DNA from: Clostridioides sp.
Lineage (GTDB): Bacteria; Bacillota; Clostridia; Peptostreptococcales; Peptostreptococcaceae
Assembly (NCBI GenBank): GCA_031272305.1
Contig: JAISUA010000108.1
Coordinates: 1-12,405 of the forward strand
DNA length: 12,405 nt
Reading direction: 5' to 3'
The notes under the pieces were generated by a model. The model saw nothing but the letters and a program-made list of their open reading frames with translations, was not told the origin of the DNA and did not search any database. The position numbers and the translations under genes are program-made. Shown piece by piece: positions 5,914-12,212 of this stretch (positions are counted from its first letter, which is position 1; each line of letters starts with the position of its first letter).

Positions 5914-6330
5914 TTGAAAAATAGTTTGCGTTATTTACTTACGACTTCCATAACTATGGTGTTATATTCTATATACACTGCATTTTTTATATCAGAGAAA
6001 TCAATTAGAGTTAGTAGGGAAATGTCTGTATGTGTTTCTATGATTTCAATGCCAATAACGTTGCTTGCATTTATTATGATTGTAAAAATAATTATAATTA
6101 TGAAGTGTATAGATGAAAAAAAGTCAAGTACTAGAATAATAAAAAAAATTATTGCATATAAAAAGATTGACAATCCATTTATATGGTTATTAGCAAGTTC
6201 TATGATATTTTTTATTTATTCAACATTTTTAGAAATAGAATATAATTTAGGATTTAATATGATAATGTTTTTTATTTCGTTATCAATGTTAATAATGAGC
6301 ATATTAGTGATAAAAAATATAAAGCCATAG
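5914..6330 (+). CDS. Small four-helix membrane protein, function unknown
   Basis: I do not recognise this protein. With the TTG start at 5914 it has 138 aa and four hydrophobic segments, roughly at residues 8-26, 36-60, 88-106 and 112-132, arranged as two pairs around a central basic, soluble loop (about 62-85, D-E-K-K-S-S-T-R-I-I-K-K). AAAGGA (5898-5903) lies 10 nt before the TTG; an earlier TTG at 5875 has AAGGA touching it and is less suitable. It sits directly downstream of the agr terminator with only about 60 bp between, and no clear promoter. Codon use is like that of its neighbours. Its place next to agr suggests accessory, immunity or transport roles, but nothing in the sequence proves any of these. 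An unusual start codon lowers confidence slightly. Confidence 0.55.
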   Translation: MKNSLRYLLTTSITMVLYSIYTAFFISEKSIRVSREMSVCVSMISMPITLLAFIMIVKIIIIMKCIDEKKSSTRIIKKIIAYKKIDNPFIWLLASSMIFFIYSTFLEIEYNLGFNMIMFFISLSMLIMSILVIKNIKP

Positions 6331-6707
6331 TTTTAAAAATATATTGAAATATTTAATACATCTTCCATTTGATTAAGGGCTTTGAGAGTTGTTTTATAAT
6401 TTAAAAACTTACGAAGTCTTTTTTTCGTTTCATATTAAGTTATATTGAGTAATATTGAGTAAAATTATGAATAAAGGGTTAAAAGAAATCTTGATATGTG
6501 ATACAATATAAAATATTAATGTTGTGTGATATGTACAAATTATTATGCAGTAATTGATGAAATAAGAGCAATTAAATGTTAGTTGTTGTATGTTCAGATG
6601 TGTGATATGTACAAATTATTATGCACTAATTTTTAAAATAATAATTAAAAACTTTATTCGTGGAAAGTCTAAACACAAACGATAAAAGCAATAAAAAGGA
6701 GGTAACT
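6331..6707. other. AT-rich intergenic region before the SEC-C gene
   Basis: No gene is supported. The region holds a 27-bp direct repeat (6523-6549 and 6599-6625), a short double word near 6441-6460 (attgagtaa twice), and a weak promoter candidate TTGATA (6491-6496), 17 bp, TATTAA (6514-6519). The perfect ribosome site for the SEC-C gene, AGGAGG at 6697-6702, ends it. Confidence 0.5.
6523..6625. repeat. 27-bp direct repeat, 76 bp apart
   Basis: Positions 6523-6549 and 6599-6625 carry the same 27 bases (beginning tgtgtgatatgtacaaat and ending tatgca); after one mismatch five more bases match. The distance is about seven helical turns. It could be an operator pair for the SEC-C gene or a remnant of a 76-bp duplication; the DNA between does not otherwise repeat. 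Confidence 0.85.
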
Positions 6708-7229
6708 ATGAGTTTATATTCTGAATGGATAAAAGAAAGTGGAGAATATGAAAATCAAGACGAAGAAGTTAAATTTTGGGAAGGGTATCTAAAAATAGAA
6801 GCTGCTATATACGATGAAATTCTAAACACAAAGCAAGATGTTTTAGAAGGTACAGTAAGTGAACTTGCTAAAAAATTTAATACAACGGAATTATTCTTCA
6901 TGGGATTCATGGATGGAATAAGTGAAAGTTTAAAAGAAGATATAAATCTTGAAAATATAGAAGCAGATACACAAATATCTATAAAAGTTGACTGGGAAAA
7001 ATTATTTTTTAATATGGTTAAGGTTGAAGCTAATTGGCTTTATACATTAAAGGGTTGGGAAGAAATACTTCCAGAAGACCATAGAAAAAAAGTTATAAAA
7101 GAATATAAAAAATCAAAGACAATAGTCAAAGAAAATAAAATAGGTAGAAATGATCCGTGTCCTTGCGGAAGTGGTAAAAAATACAAAAAATGTTGTGGAA
7201 ATAATAAGACTTATAGGAAGTTGAAATAA
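6708..7229 (+). CDS. SEC-C zinc-motif protein
   Basis: The 173-aa cytosolic protein ends in a SEC-C motif, G-R-N-D-P-C-P-C-G-S-G-K-K-Y-K-K-C-C-G, with Cys151, Cys153, Cys162 and Cys163 (C-x-C-x8-C-C), the zinc-binding module also found at the SecA C-terminus. The preceding 140 residues are acidic, rich in Trp, Tyr and Glu, and resemble a family of short SEC-C proteins common in Clostridia; no enzymatic motif is seen and the role is unknown (possibly chaperone- or ribosome-associated by analogy with SecA). The start is ATG 6708 with a textbook AAAAGGAGG five nt upstream; a GTG at 6660 in the same frame has no ribosome site. The last nine codons (N-N-K-T-Y-R-K-L-K) lie inside a repeat that is duplicated just downstream. 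Confidence 0.88.
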   Translation: MSLYSEWIKESGEYENQDEEVKFWEGYLKIEAAIYDEILNTKQDVLEGTVSELAKKFNTTELFFMGFMDGISESLKEDINLENIEADTQISIKVDWEKLFFNMVKVEANWLYTLKGWEEILPEDHRKKVIKEYKKSKTIVKENKIGRNDPCPCGSGKKYKKCCGNNKTYRKLK

Positions 7230-7446
7230 AACCAATGTAATAAGTCTTGATATTCCAACGTAAATTTTCATTTTTCAACGAAAATTTAGTTCTCATAATA
7301 AGACTTATAGGAAGTTGAAATAAAACCAATGTAATAAGTCTTGAAAAAAGTGAGCTAGAAAATCTATGATTTTCGTTAGCTAACTTTCCTATTTGGTTCG
7401 AACGTAAATTTTCATTTTTTCAACGAAAATTTAGTTCTCATAATAA
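7201..7446 (+). repeat. Duplicated SEC-C gene 3' end with hairpin elements A and B
   Basis: Element A (50 bp) occurs identically at 7201-7250 and 7295-7344, element B at 7257-7300 and 7401-7446 with one extra T in the second. The order is A, 6 bp, B, A, 56 bp, B; the A copies are 94 bp apart. A can fold through AAGACTTAT and ATAAGTCTT (9 bp, 25-nt loop); B through TAAATTTTC and GAAAATTTA (7261-7269/7280-7288 and 7405-7413/7425-7433), with AAC/GTT pairing outside. Copy 1 of A encodes the end of the SEC-C protein and its stop. Neither hairpin has a proper T-run. Confidence 0.92.
7348..7386 (+). other. Long imperfect hairpin between the second A and B elements
   Basis: AGCTA (7353-7357) and GAAAATC (7358-7364) pair with GATTTTC (7368-7374) and TAGCT (7377-7381) around a 3-nt loop with a GT bulge; AAGT (7348-7351) and ACTT (7383-7386) extend the stem past a mismatch. 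It is the segment absent from the first A-B unit and is followed by tcctattt, so it could act as a weak terminator of the SEC-C transcript. Confidence 0.7.
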
Positions 7447-7489
7447 ATAGTATAAAATAATAAGTCAATTCATAGAATAAAAATCATTA

Positions 7490-7518
7490 TTGATTTGAAT
7501 ATTAATATATGTTAGGAT
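7490..7518 (+). promoter_or_regulatory. Promoter of the cobalamin operon
   Basis: TTGATT (7490-7495) and TAGGAT (7513-7518) are spaced by 17 bp, with a TGT extended -10 just upstream (7510-7512). A start site near 7525 would place the riboswitch P1 helix (7538) close to the 5' end, as expected. Confidence 0.55.
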
Positions 7519-7537
7519 AAAGTTACAACTAAATATA

Positions 7538-7840
7538 AAATTACTCGATAAGGGAATTAGGTGAAAATCCTAAACAATCCTGTTGCCGTGTGGAAGGAGT
7601 CTTTTTTGAGATTAACTATTCAAAGTTAGTTTAAAGTCACTGAACGCTAAATTTTATTTATAATTTAGTTAGAAGTTGTTGAATGCTAATATTTAAATAT
7701 TTAATGTTTTTTAATATCTAATATTTAAATATTTACTGTTTAAAACAGTTCAAATTCACTAAATGATAAATTTTATTGAAATGTTTGGGAAGGCGAAAAA
7801 AGATGATGATATCTGAGTCGGAATACCTTGCGTGTGATTT
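7538..7840 (+). promoter_or_regulatory. Cobalamin (B12) riboswitch
   Basis: The conserved 5' core GGGAATTAGGTGAAAATCC (7552-7570) followed by TAAACAATCCTGTTGCCGTG, the GGGAAGGCGAAAAAAGATGATG segment (from about 7787), and the B12-box GAGTCGGAATACCTTGCG (7815-7832) match cobalamin riboswitches. P1 can form between AAATTAC (7538-7544) and GTGATTT (7834-7840) with one G-U pair. The ligand is a corrinoid such as adenosylcobalamin. The part between the two halves (about 7600-7785) is long, AT-rich and repeat-bearing: an 18-mer recurs at 7686-7703 and 7718-7735. A terminator follows, so control is probably by premature termination. The downstream genes for corrinoid import and adenosylation agree. 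Confidence 0.93.
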
Positions 7841-7850
7841 TTTAAAGTTA

Positions 7851-7921
7851 TCTCACAGGATATGGGGTCTTTAAAATTCTATGAATTTAACCTGTTTTCT
7901 TTTGTGAGAGCAGTTTTTTTT
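7851..7921 (+). terminator. Riboswitch-controlled terminator
   Basis: TCTCACA (7851-7857) pairs with TGTGAGA (7903-7909), enclosing a smaller AT hairpin around 7871-7890; eight T follow (7914-7921). A competing pairing TTTTAAAG (7840-7847) with CTTTAAAA (7869-7876) would break up the inner hairpin and is a candidate antiterminator. The switching pairs are inferred by eye. Confidence 0.65.
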
Positions 7922-8017
7922 ATGAAAAAATATATAAATAATTAGTTCAATACAAATAAATGCAAACAAAAAATTAACAAAAATGAACATAAATTATTTA
8001 TATATTTTTCAAGTACG

Positions 8018-8045
8018 TCTAGCTTGATTTCAAATCAAGTGTAGA
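8018..8045 (+). other. Hairpin in the btuF leader
   Basis: CTTGATT (8023-8029) pairs with AATCAAG (8033-8039) around a TCA loop; TCTA (8018-8021) and TAGA (8042-8045) extend the stem past a small internal loop. No T-run follows, so it is not a terminator. It lies 21 nt before the Shine-Dalgarno sequence and could affect leader stability or ribosome entry. Confidence 0.6.
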
Positions 8046-8066
8046 TAAATCTCATTTCACAAAAAA

Positions 8067-8152
8067 AGGAGGGAAGAATTAAGATATTTAGATCAAAAAA
8101 TTTAAAGAATTAATTTTAAACAATTAGAAAAAACAGGTCTATTATCTTAATT
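8067..8152 (+). promoter_or_regulatory. Shine-Dalgarno with a stem that may bridge it to the btuF start
   Basis: A strong AGGAGG (8067-8072) stands 87 nt before the btuF ATG (8160), with no ATG at normal distance. Directly after it AATTAAGATA (8077-8086) pairs perfectly with TATCTTAATT (8143-8152), and TAGATC (8089-8094) pairs with GGTCTA (8136-8141). Folding this stem leaves about 4 nt plus 7 nt between the AGGAGG and the start, close to normal spacing. Bridging hairpins of this kind are known from phage T4 genes 25 and 38. The btuF start has no other ribosome site. Confidence 0.55.
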
Positions 8153-8159
8153 TATTAAA

Positions 8160-9197
8160 ATGATGAGAAAAGAAAAAAATGTTCTAAATGTAAGAAGTAC
8201 AGAGATTTTTAATGATGCAACGAAAAAGAAAGCAAGTAAAAAAATGAAATTTTTTGCTTGTCAATTGGCAATAGTGATGATGTTGACATTCGTTCTTTCA
8301 GGTTGTTCGAAAACTCAAGAATCAGAAAGTAACAATACTCAAACAGAATCAAGTATTAATCTTCCTAGCAAAGATATGGCAGGCAACGAAATAAAACTTC
8401 CAGAAAAAATAGACAAAGTGATTTCACTAACACCTTCAACTACACAAGTGATAGACAGTTTAGGATTAAAAGATAAGTTGGTTGCAGTGGACAACCAAAG
8501 TCCTTTGTATGTGGAAGGTTTAAAAGATGTTACACAATTTGACATGATGAATTTGGATACTGAAAAATTGCTTTCATTACAATCACAAGTGATGTTTGTT
8601 TCTGATATAGCTGTATTCAATCAAAATGATATTATGTCAAAACTAAAAGAATCTGGAGTGGTAGTAGTTCAAATACCTACTGAAAAAACTATAAAAGAAA
8701 TTGAAAATGATATTGCTTTTGTAGCATCTTGCTTTGGAGAAAAAGCAAAAGGTGATGAAATCGTATCAAATATGCAAAAAGATATTGAAGAAATCAAAAA
8801 AATAGGAGATACAATTAAAGATAAGAAAACTGTATTATTTGAAATAGCAAGTTTACCTAACATCTATAGTTTTGGTAAAGATGTATTTTTAAATGAAATG
8901 ATAGATATAATAGGTGCAGAAAATGTTTTGGGTGATCAAACAGGCTGGTTACCTGTTGAAGAAGAAGCAGCTGTAAAATCAAATCCTGATGTTATACTTA
9001 CTAATGTAACTTATAATGCTGATGCAGTCAAAGAAATATTAGAAAGAAAAGGATGGGAAAATGTAACTGCAGTAAAAAACAAAGCAGTATATTTTATAGA
9101 TAATGGAGCTAGTTCTCTGCCTAATCAAAACATTGTAAAAGCACTTAAAGAAATGGCAAAGGCAGTGTATCCTGATGAATATAAAGACATCAAATAA
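8160..9197 (+). CDS. btuF: Cobalamin ABC transporter substrate-binding lipoprotein
   Basis: This BtuF/TroA-like binding protein (345 aa) captures corrinoid at the outer face of the membrane for the BtuCD transporter. A signal peptide (hydrophobic core 31-46) ends in the lipobox L-S-G-C with Cys49. The mature domain begins with the typical D-M-A-G-N-E-I-K-L-P, then K-V-I-S-L-T-P-S-T-T-Q-V-I-D-S-L-G and the C-terminal NPDVILTN and NKAVYFID segments. The riboswitch and adenosyltransferase context favours cobalamin over iron siderophores. Starting at ATG 8160 gives an unusually long 28-residue, charged pre-signal region; Met29 (8244) would give a standard signal peptide, but has no ribosome site. 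The 3' end overlaps the possible btuC start by 23 nt. Confidence 0.9.
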   Translation: MMRKEKNVLNVRSTEIFNDATKKKASKKMKFFACQLAIVMMLTFVLSGCSKTQESESNNTQTESSINLPSKDMAGNEIKLPEKIDKVISLTPSTTQVIDSLGLKDKLVAVDNQSPLYVEGLKDVTQFDMMNLDTEKLLSLQSQVMFVSDIAVFNQNDIMSKLKESGVVVVQIPTEKTIKEIENDIAFVASCFGEKAKGDEIVSNMQKDIEEIKKIGDTIKDKKTVLFEIASLPNIYSFGKDVFLNEMIDIIGAENVLGDQTGWLPVEEEAAVKSNPDVILTNVTYNADAVKEILERKGWENVTAVKNKAVYFIDNGASSLPNQNIVKALKEMAKAVYPDEYKDIK

Positions 9198-10434
9198 TAA
9201 AAATATAGAAAAAAACATTCTTAACGCTAAAAAAGAAATAAATAATGAGGCAAATATTAATGCTAAAAACGAAATAAATGTGGTTAGTAAAAAAGAAATA
9301 AATAATATAAACGATAAGGTAAATATTAATGCTAAAAACAGAATAAATGTGATTAGAAAAAAAGAAATGAATGTATCTAAACAAAAAGAGACGATGATCG
9401 AAAAAGTAAATTATTTAGGAAGAAAGAAATACAAGTTGATGATTTGTTTGGTTATTAGTATTTTCATTTTATTTGCTGGAGTAACAGTAGGAAGTGCAGG
9501 AATTTCATTTTCAGATGTTATAAATATTTTACTAAACAAAACAATAGGAACTTCATTAGAGAAGAATATCACAGATGTGAATGTTTCGATCATATGGAAT
9601 ATAAGATTTCCTAGAGTGATAATGGCTTTCGCTGTTGGTGGAGCTCTTGGAATGAGTGGAGTGGTTATGCAATCTGTACTAAGAAATCCTCTGGCATCAT
9701 CGTATACATTAGGTGTATCATCAGGGGCTTCTCTTGGAGCTGCTATAGTCATAATAAGTGGAATAACAATTCCATTTGTAAATCAATTAACTCTTCCAAT
9801 TGTAGGTTTTATATTTGGACTTGCTACAGTATTATTTGCTATGAAGCTAAGCCTAAAATTTGACCGCAATATGGAGAATCAAACAATAATACTTGTTGGA
9901 ATGGTACTTTCACTTTTTGTAAATTCAATTCTTACACTTGTGACAACATTGTCGCAAGAACATTTAGAACAACTAGTATTTTGGCAGTTGGGGAGTTTTT
10001 CAGGAAGTAATTGGGAAAAAATATTGATAATAGTTACTGTTTGTATTATAGGAGTTGTTTTTCTTTTGAAATATTCAAGAGAGATGGATACGGTCACACT
10101 TGGTGAGGAAGAAGCACTTTCAATAGGAGTAGAAGTGAAAAAGGTCAAGACAACTTTGATTGTAATAGCTGCATTTCTAACAGGTAGTGCTGTATCGCTT
10201 GTAGGAACAATAGGTTTTGTCGATTTAATAGCTCCACATGTTGTTAGAAAATTTTTTGGTTCATCGCATAAATGGGTTGTTCCAATGTCTTTCATATTAG
10301 GTGGATGTCTAATGGTTTTGGCTGATTTATTTTCACGAACATTACTAGCACCTAGAGGACTTCCAGTAGGTGCAATAACATCGCTGATAGGAGCACCTTT
10401 CTTTGCGTATATATACTTTGGAAGAAAAAAATAG
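9175..10434 (+). CDS. btuC: Cobalamin ABC transporter permease (FecCD/BtuC family)
   Basis: This membrane subunit forms the import channel with BtuD. From about residue 82 it shows the family pattern: I-R-F-P-R-V-I-M-A, G-A-L-G-M-S-G-V-V-M-Q, R-N-P-L-A-S-S-Y-T-L-G-V-S-S-G-A-S-L-G, and near the end G-F-V-D-L-I-A-P-H-V-V-R and P-V-G-A-I-T-S-L-I-G-A-P-F-F, with eight to ten hydrophobic helices. As drawn it has 419 aa, about 75 more than usual. The extra N-terminus (1-73) is a charged Asn/Lys/Ile-rich stretch coded by in-frame DNA repeats. A start at Met74 (ATG 9394) gives 346 aa, the normal size, but has only a weak GAGA upstream. ATG 9175 overlaps btuF by 23 nt and allows coupling. The true start is unsettled. 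Confidence 0.9.
   Translation: MNIKTSNNKNIEKNILNAKKEINNEANINAKNEINVVSKKEINNINDKVNINAKNRINVIRKKEMNVSKQKETMIEKVNYLGRKKYKLMICLVISIFILFAGVTVGSAGISFSDVINILLNKTIGTSLEKNITDVNVSIIWNIRFPRVIMAFAVGGALGMSGVVMQSVLRNPLASSYTLGVSSGASLGAAIVIISGITIPFVNQLTLPIVGFIFGLATVLFAMKLSLKFDRNMENQTIILVGMVLSLFVNSILTLVTTLSQEHLEQLVFWQLGSFSGSNWEKILIIVTVCIIGVVFLLKYSREMDTVTLGEEEALSIGVEVKKVKTTLIVIAAFLTGSAVSLVGTIGFVDLIAPHVVRKFFGSSHKWVVPMSFILGGCLMVLADLFSRTLLAPRGLPVGAITSLIGAPFFAYIYFGRKK
9229..9374 (+). repeat. In-frame tandem repeat in the 5' part of btuC
   Basis: Units start at 9229, 9289 and 9358 with the same aaaaaagaaat word; unit lengths are 60 and 69 bp, both multiples of three, and the third is a partial copy. Units 1 and 2 share aaatattaatgctaaaaac and a following a/gaataaatgtg. 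The encoded pattern is K-K-E-I-N-N, N-I-N-A-K-N-x-I-N-V. Confidence 0.88.
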
Positions 10435-10555
10435 CTAATAAAAACGTTCGTATGAGAGTTTTCTAAACACTTAAAAAAATCGAAGTTTAATAGTAGCGAA
10501 ATCTCATAAACAACTTTGATACTATTAGAGAATTTGATAAAGGAAGGAGGGGCAT
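10435..10555 (+). other. btuC-btuD gap with two interleaved inverted repeats
   Basis: TATGAGA (10451-10457) can pair with TCTCATA (10502-10508), and TAATAGTA (10488-10495) with TACTATTA (10520-10527). The two stems cross, so they form either a pseudoknot or two alternative structures. No T-run follows. AGGAGG of btuD lies at 10545-10550, 17 nt past the last arm. Confidence 0.5.
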
Positions 10556-11326
10556 ATGTTAAAAATAAAAAATTTATCGGCAGGTTATGGAGATTTTCAA
10601 GTCCTTAGAAATATTTCTTTTCAAATTAATAAGGGAGAAAATTTAAGTATACTTGGTCCAAATGGTTGCGGAAAGACAACTCTCCTTAGATCTATATCAA
10701 ATTTGGTGGAGTTTTCAGGTGAAGTAACATTAGATGATAAGTCTATCAAATCAATGAAACGCAGTGAAATTGCATCGAAAATAGCTCTTATGAGTCAAAT
10801 ATCAACGGTTTATTTTCCATATACAGTATTTGAAATAGTGATGATGGGTAGATATCATAAGATTAAAAATTCGTTTTTTTCAAGTCCTTCGAAAACAGAT
10901 AAAGAATTCGTTGAACACTGTCTTGAATACACAGGACTTGAAGATTTGAGAAATAGACCTATAAACACGCTTTCAGGAGGTCAACTTCAAAGAGTATACT
11001 TAGCTAGAACTTTGGCACAAGATCCTCAAATAATACTTTTAGACGAACCAAATAATCATATGGATATAAAACATCAAATAGAATTACTTGACTATTTGAG
11101 AAAGTTTTCTGAGGACAAAGAACATATAATTATAGGTGTATTTCATGATATAAATCTAGCACTTTCATTTACAGAAAAAGTGATGTTCTTAAAAGATGGA
11201 GATATAAGAGGATTTGGAAATTTCAAAAATATTGTATCAGGAGAATTTTTAGAAGGAATCTACGATTTGGACGTGCTTTCTTATATGCAGAAAAATGATA
11301 AAATATGGAATGAAATAAAAAGATAG
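10556..11326 (+). CDS. btuD: Cobalamin ABC transporter ATPase
   Basis: The 256-aa ABC ATPase powers corrinoid import with BtuC. All motifs are intact: Walker A G-P-N-G-C-G-K-T-T (34-42), the signature L-S-G-G-Q (139-143), Walker B I-I-L-L-D-E-P with Asp163 and Glu164, and the H-loop His197 in V-F-H-D-I-N-L-A. The D-loop reads D-E-P-N-N-H-M-D-I instead of the usual D-E-P-T-N-H-L-D-I, a mild variation. AGGAGGGG six nt or so before the ATG is a strong ribosome site. The FepC/BtuD subfamily cannot be split by sequence alone; cobalamin specificity is taken from the riboswitch and the next gene. Confidence 0.95.
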   Translation: MLKIKNLSAGYGDFQVLRNISFQINKGENLSILGPNGCGKTTLLRSISNLVEFSGEVTLDDKSIKSMKRSEIASKIALMSQISTVYFPYTVFEIVMMGRYHKIKNSFFSSPSKTDKEFVEHCLEYTGLEDLRNRPINTLSGGQLQRVYLARTLAQDPQIILLDEPNNHMDIKHQIELLDYLRKFSEDKEHIIIGVFHDINLALSFTEKVMFLKDGDIRGFGNFKNIVSGEFLEGIYDLDVLSYMQKNDKIWNEIKR

Positions 11327-11332
11327 AATTTT

Positions 11333-11454
11333 AGAATGAAAATAAAATATGAAGCTATAGAATGAAAGTAAAATATGAAGCTATAGAATGAAAGTAAAAT
11401 ATGAAACTATAGAATGAAAGTAAAATATGAAACTATAGTGTGAAATAAAATTAT
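11333..11454. repeat. 26-bp tandem repeats between btuD and the adenosyltransferase gene
   Basis: Four complete units start at 11333, 11359, 11385 and 11411, each reading agaatgaaagtaaaatatga then a/gctat, and a fifth partial unit starts at 11437. The end of btuD (ggaatgaaataaaaagat) resembles the unit, so the array may have grown from the gene's own 3' end. The array fills nearly the whole gap. Confidence 0.95.
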
Positions 11455-11477
11455 AGAAATATCAAGGAAAAGAGAGG

Positions 11478-12212
11478 ATGATTTTAGTGAACAAAATTTA
11501 CAGAAGTCCTTATCCTTACGAAGCATATCCTTTTTTGAGTGATGAGCCGAATGATTTGAGATGTGATTTTGAAATTCTTACAGATAAAATATCAAGTATG
11601 GTAGGATTGCTAGCATCAATGTGCAATGAAACAGATATCAAAGAAGAACTTTTAAAAATCGACGAATTGATATATAATTTAAATCCAACAATGAGAACAC
11701 ATCTTACTATTACACAAGAAGAAATAGATTGGCTTATAACAAAAACGACACAGTTGCAAGAAGAAACTTATGTAGAAGGCAGACTTTTCGTACTTCCTGC
11801 TGGATCTAAAAGAGCAAGCCTTGCACATATAATAAGGACTGAAATGAAAGGCCTTGTAAGATTAATGTATAGGATAGAATACAATGCAATCAATCTAAAA
11901 TCAGATAATGAAAAGAAAGTTGACGTTGAGTCGAATATAAATTTAAAATCAAATAATGAAAAGGAAGTTTACATTGAGCCAAATATAAAAGTCGATATCG
12001 AGTCGAATATAAATTCTACTCATCTTAATTCAAATAGCAAAAATAAATGTAAATTCGATGATTATGAAGGTGAGTATGAGGGTAATAAAGTACAAAACGA
12101 AGTGTTCGATATAGGAAATCTATTGTCAGGATATTTTTTCTATATGGCACTTAAATTAAATAAATTAGATGGAATAGAAGAAATAGAATACAAAAGCAGA
12201 AACTATAAATAA
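11478..12212 (+). CDS. Divergent PduO-like cob(I)alamin adenosyltransferase
   Basis: The 244-aa protein is likely to transfer the 5'-deoxyadenosyl group from ATP to cob(I)alamin, making the coenzyme form. Supporting features are a first helix with D-F-E-I-L-T-D-K-I-S-S-M-V-G (30-43), where family members have a D-E-L helix, the strand-turn R-L-F-V-L-P-A-G-S (102-110), H-I-I-R-T-E (117-122), matching the L-H-x-x-R-T active-site helix, and a final helix N-L-L-S-G-Y-F-F-Y-M-A-L. The usual N-terminal T-x-T-G-D ATP loop is absent, and a repetitive polar insert (about 138-208) splits the last two helices. Position after btuFCD under a B12 riboswitch fits well. ATG 11478 has AAGGA 9 nt upstream; GTG 11487 is also possible. 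Function is by similarity of partial motifs. Confidence 0.75.
   Translation: MILVNKIYRSPYPYEAYPFLSDEPNDLRCDFEILTDKISSMVGLLASMCNETDIKEELLKIDELIYNLNPTMRTHLTITQEEIDWLITKTTQLQEETYVEGRLFVLPAGSKRASLAHIIRTEMKGLVRLMYRIEYNAINLKSDNEKKVDVESNINLKSNNEKEVYIEPNIKVDIESNINSTHLNSNSKNKCKFDDYEGEYEGNKVQNEVFDIGNLLSGYFFYMALKLNKLDGIEEIEYKSRNYK
11889..12008 (+). repeat. In-frame 48-bp repeat inside the adenosyltransferase gene
   Basis: Units 11889-11936 and 11937-11984 are each 48 bp and encode I-N-L-K-S-D/N-N-E-K-K/E-V-D/Y-V/I-E-S/P-N. A shortened unit (11985-12008, I-K-V-D-I-E-S-N) follows, then degenerate I-N-S-T. All lengths are multiples of three, so the frame is kept. Confidence 0.9.

Noticed and set aside
6660..6707. 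GTG start for the SEC-C protein
   Set aside because: No ribosome site there; the perfect AGGAGG is placed for ATG 6708.
6708..7229. SEC-C protein as a fragment of SecA
   Set aside because: Only the short zinc motif is shared; the rest is acidic, of a separate small family, and no SecA ATPase motifs are present.
7201..7446. Integron attC sites or an insertion sequence
   Set aside because: No integrase or transposase is present, and the arms lack attC core sites; only short hairpins are seen.
8067..8115. A short gene using the AGGAGG at 8067
   Set aside because: Only non-standard starts lie at normal spacing and all frames stop within about a dozen codons.
8160..11326. Iron-siderophore or haem transporter
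   Set aside because: The protein families overlap, but the cobalamin riboswitch upstream and the adenosyltransferase downstream argue for corrinoid.
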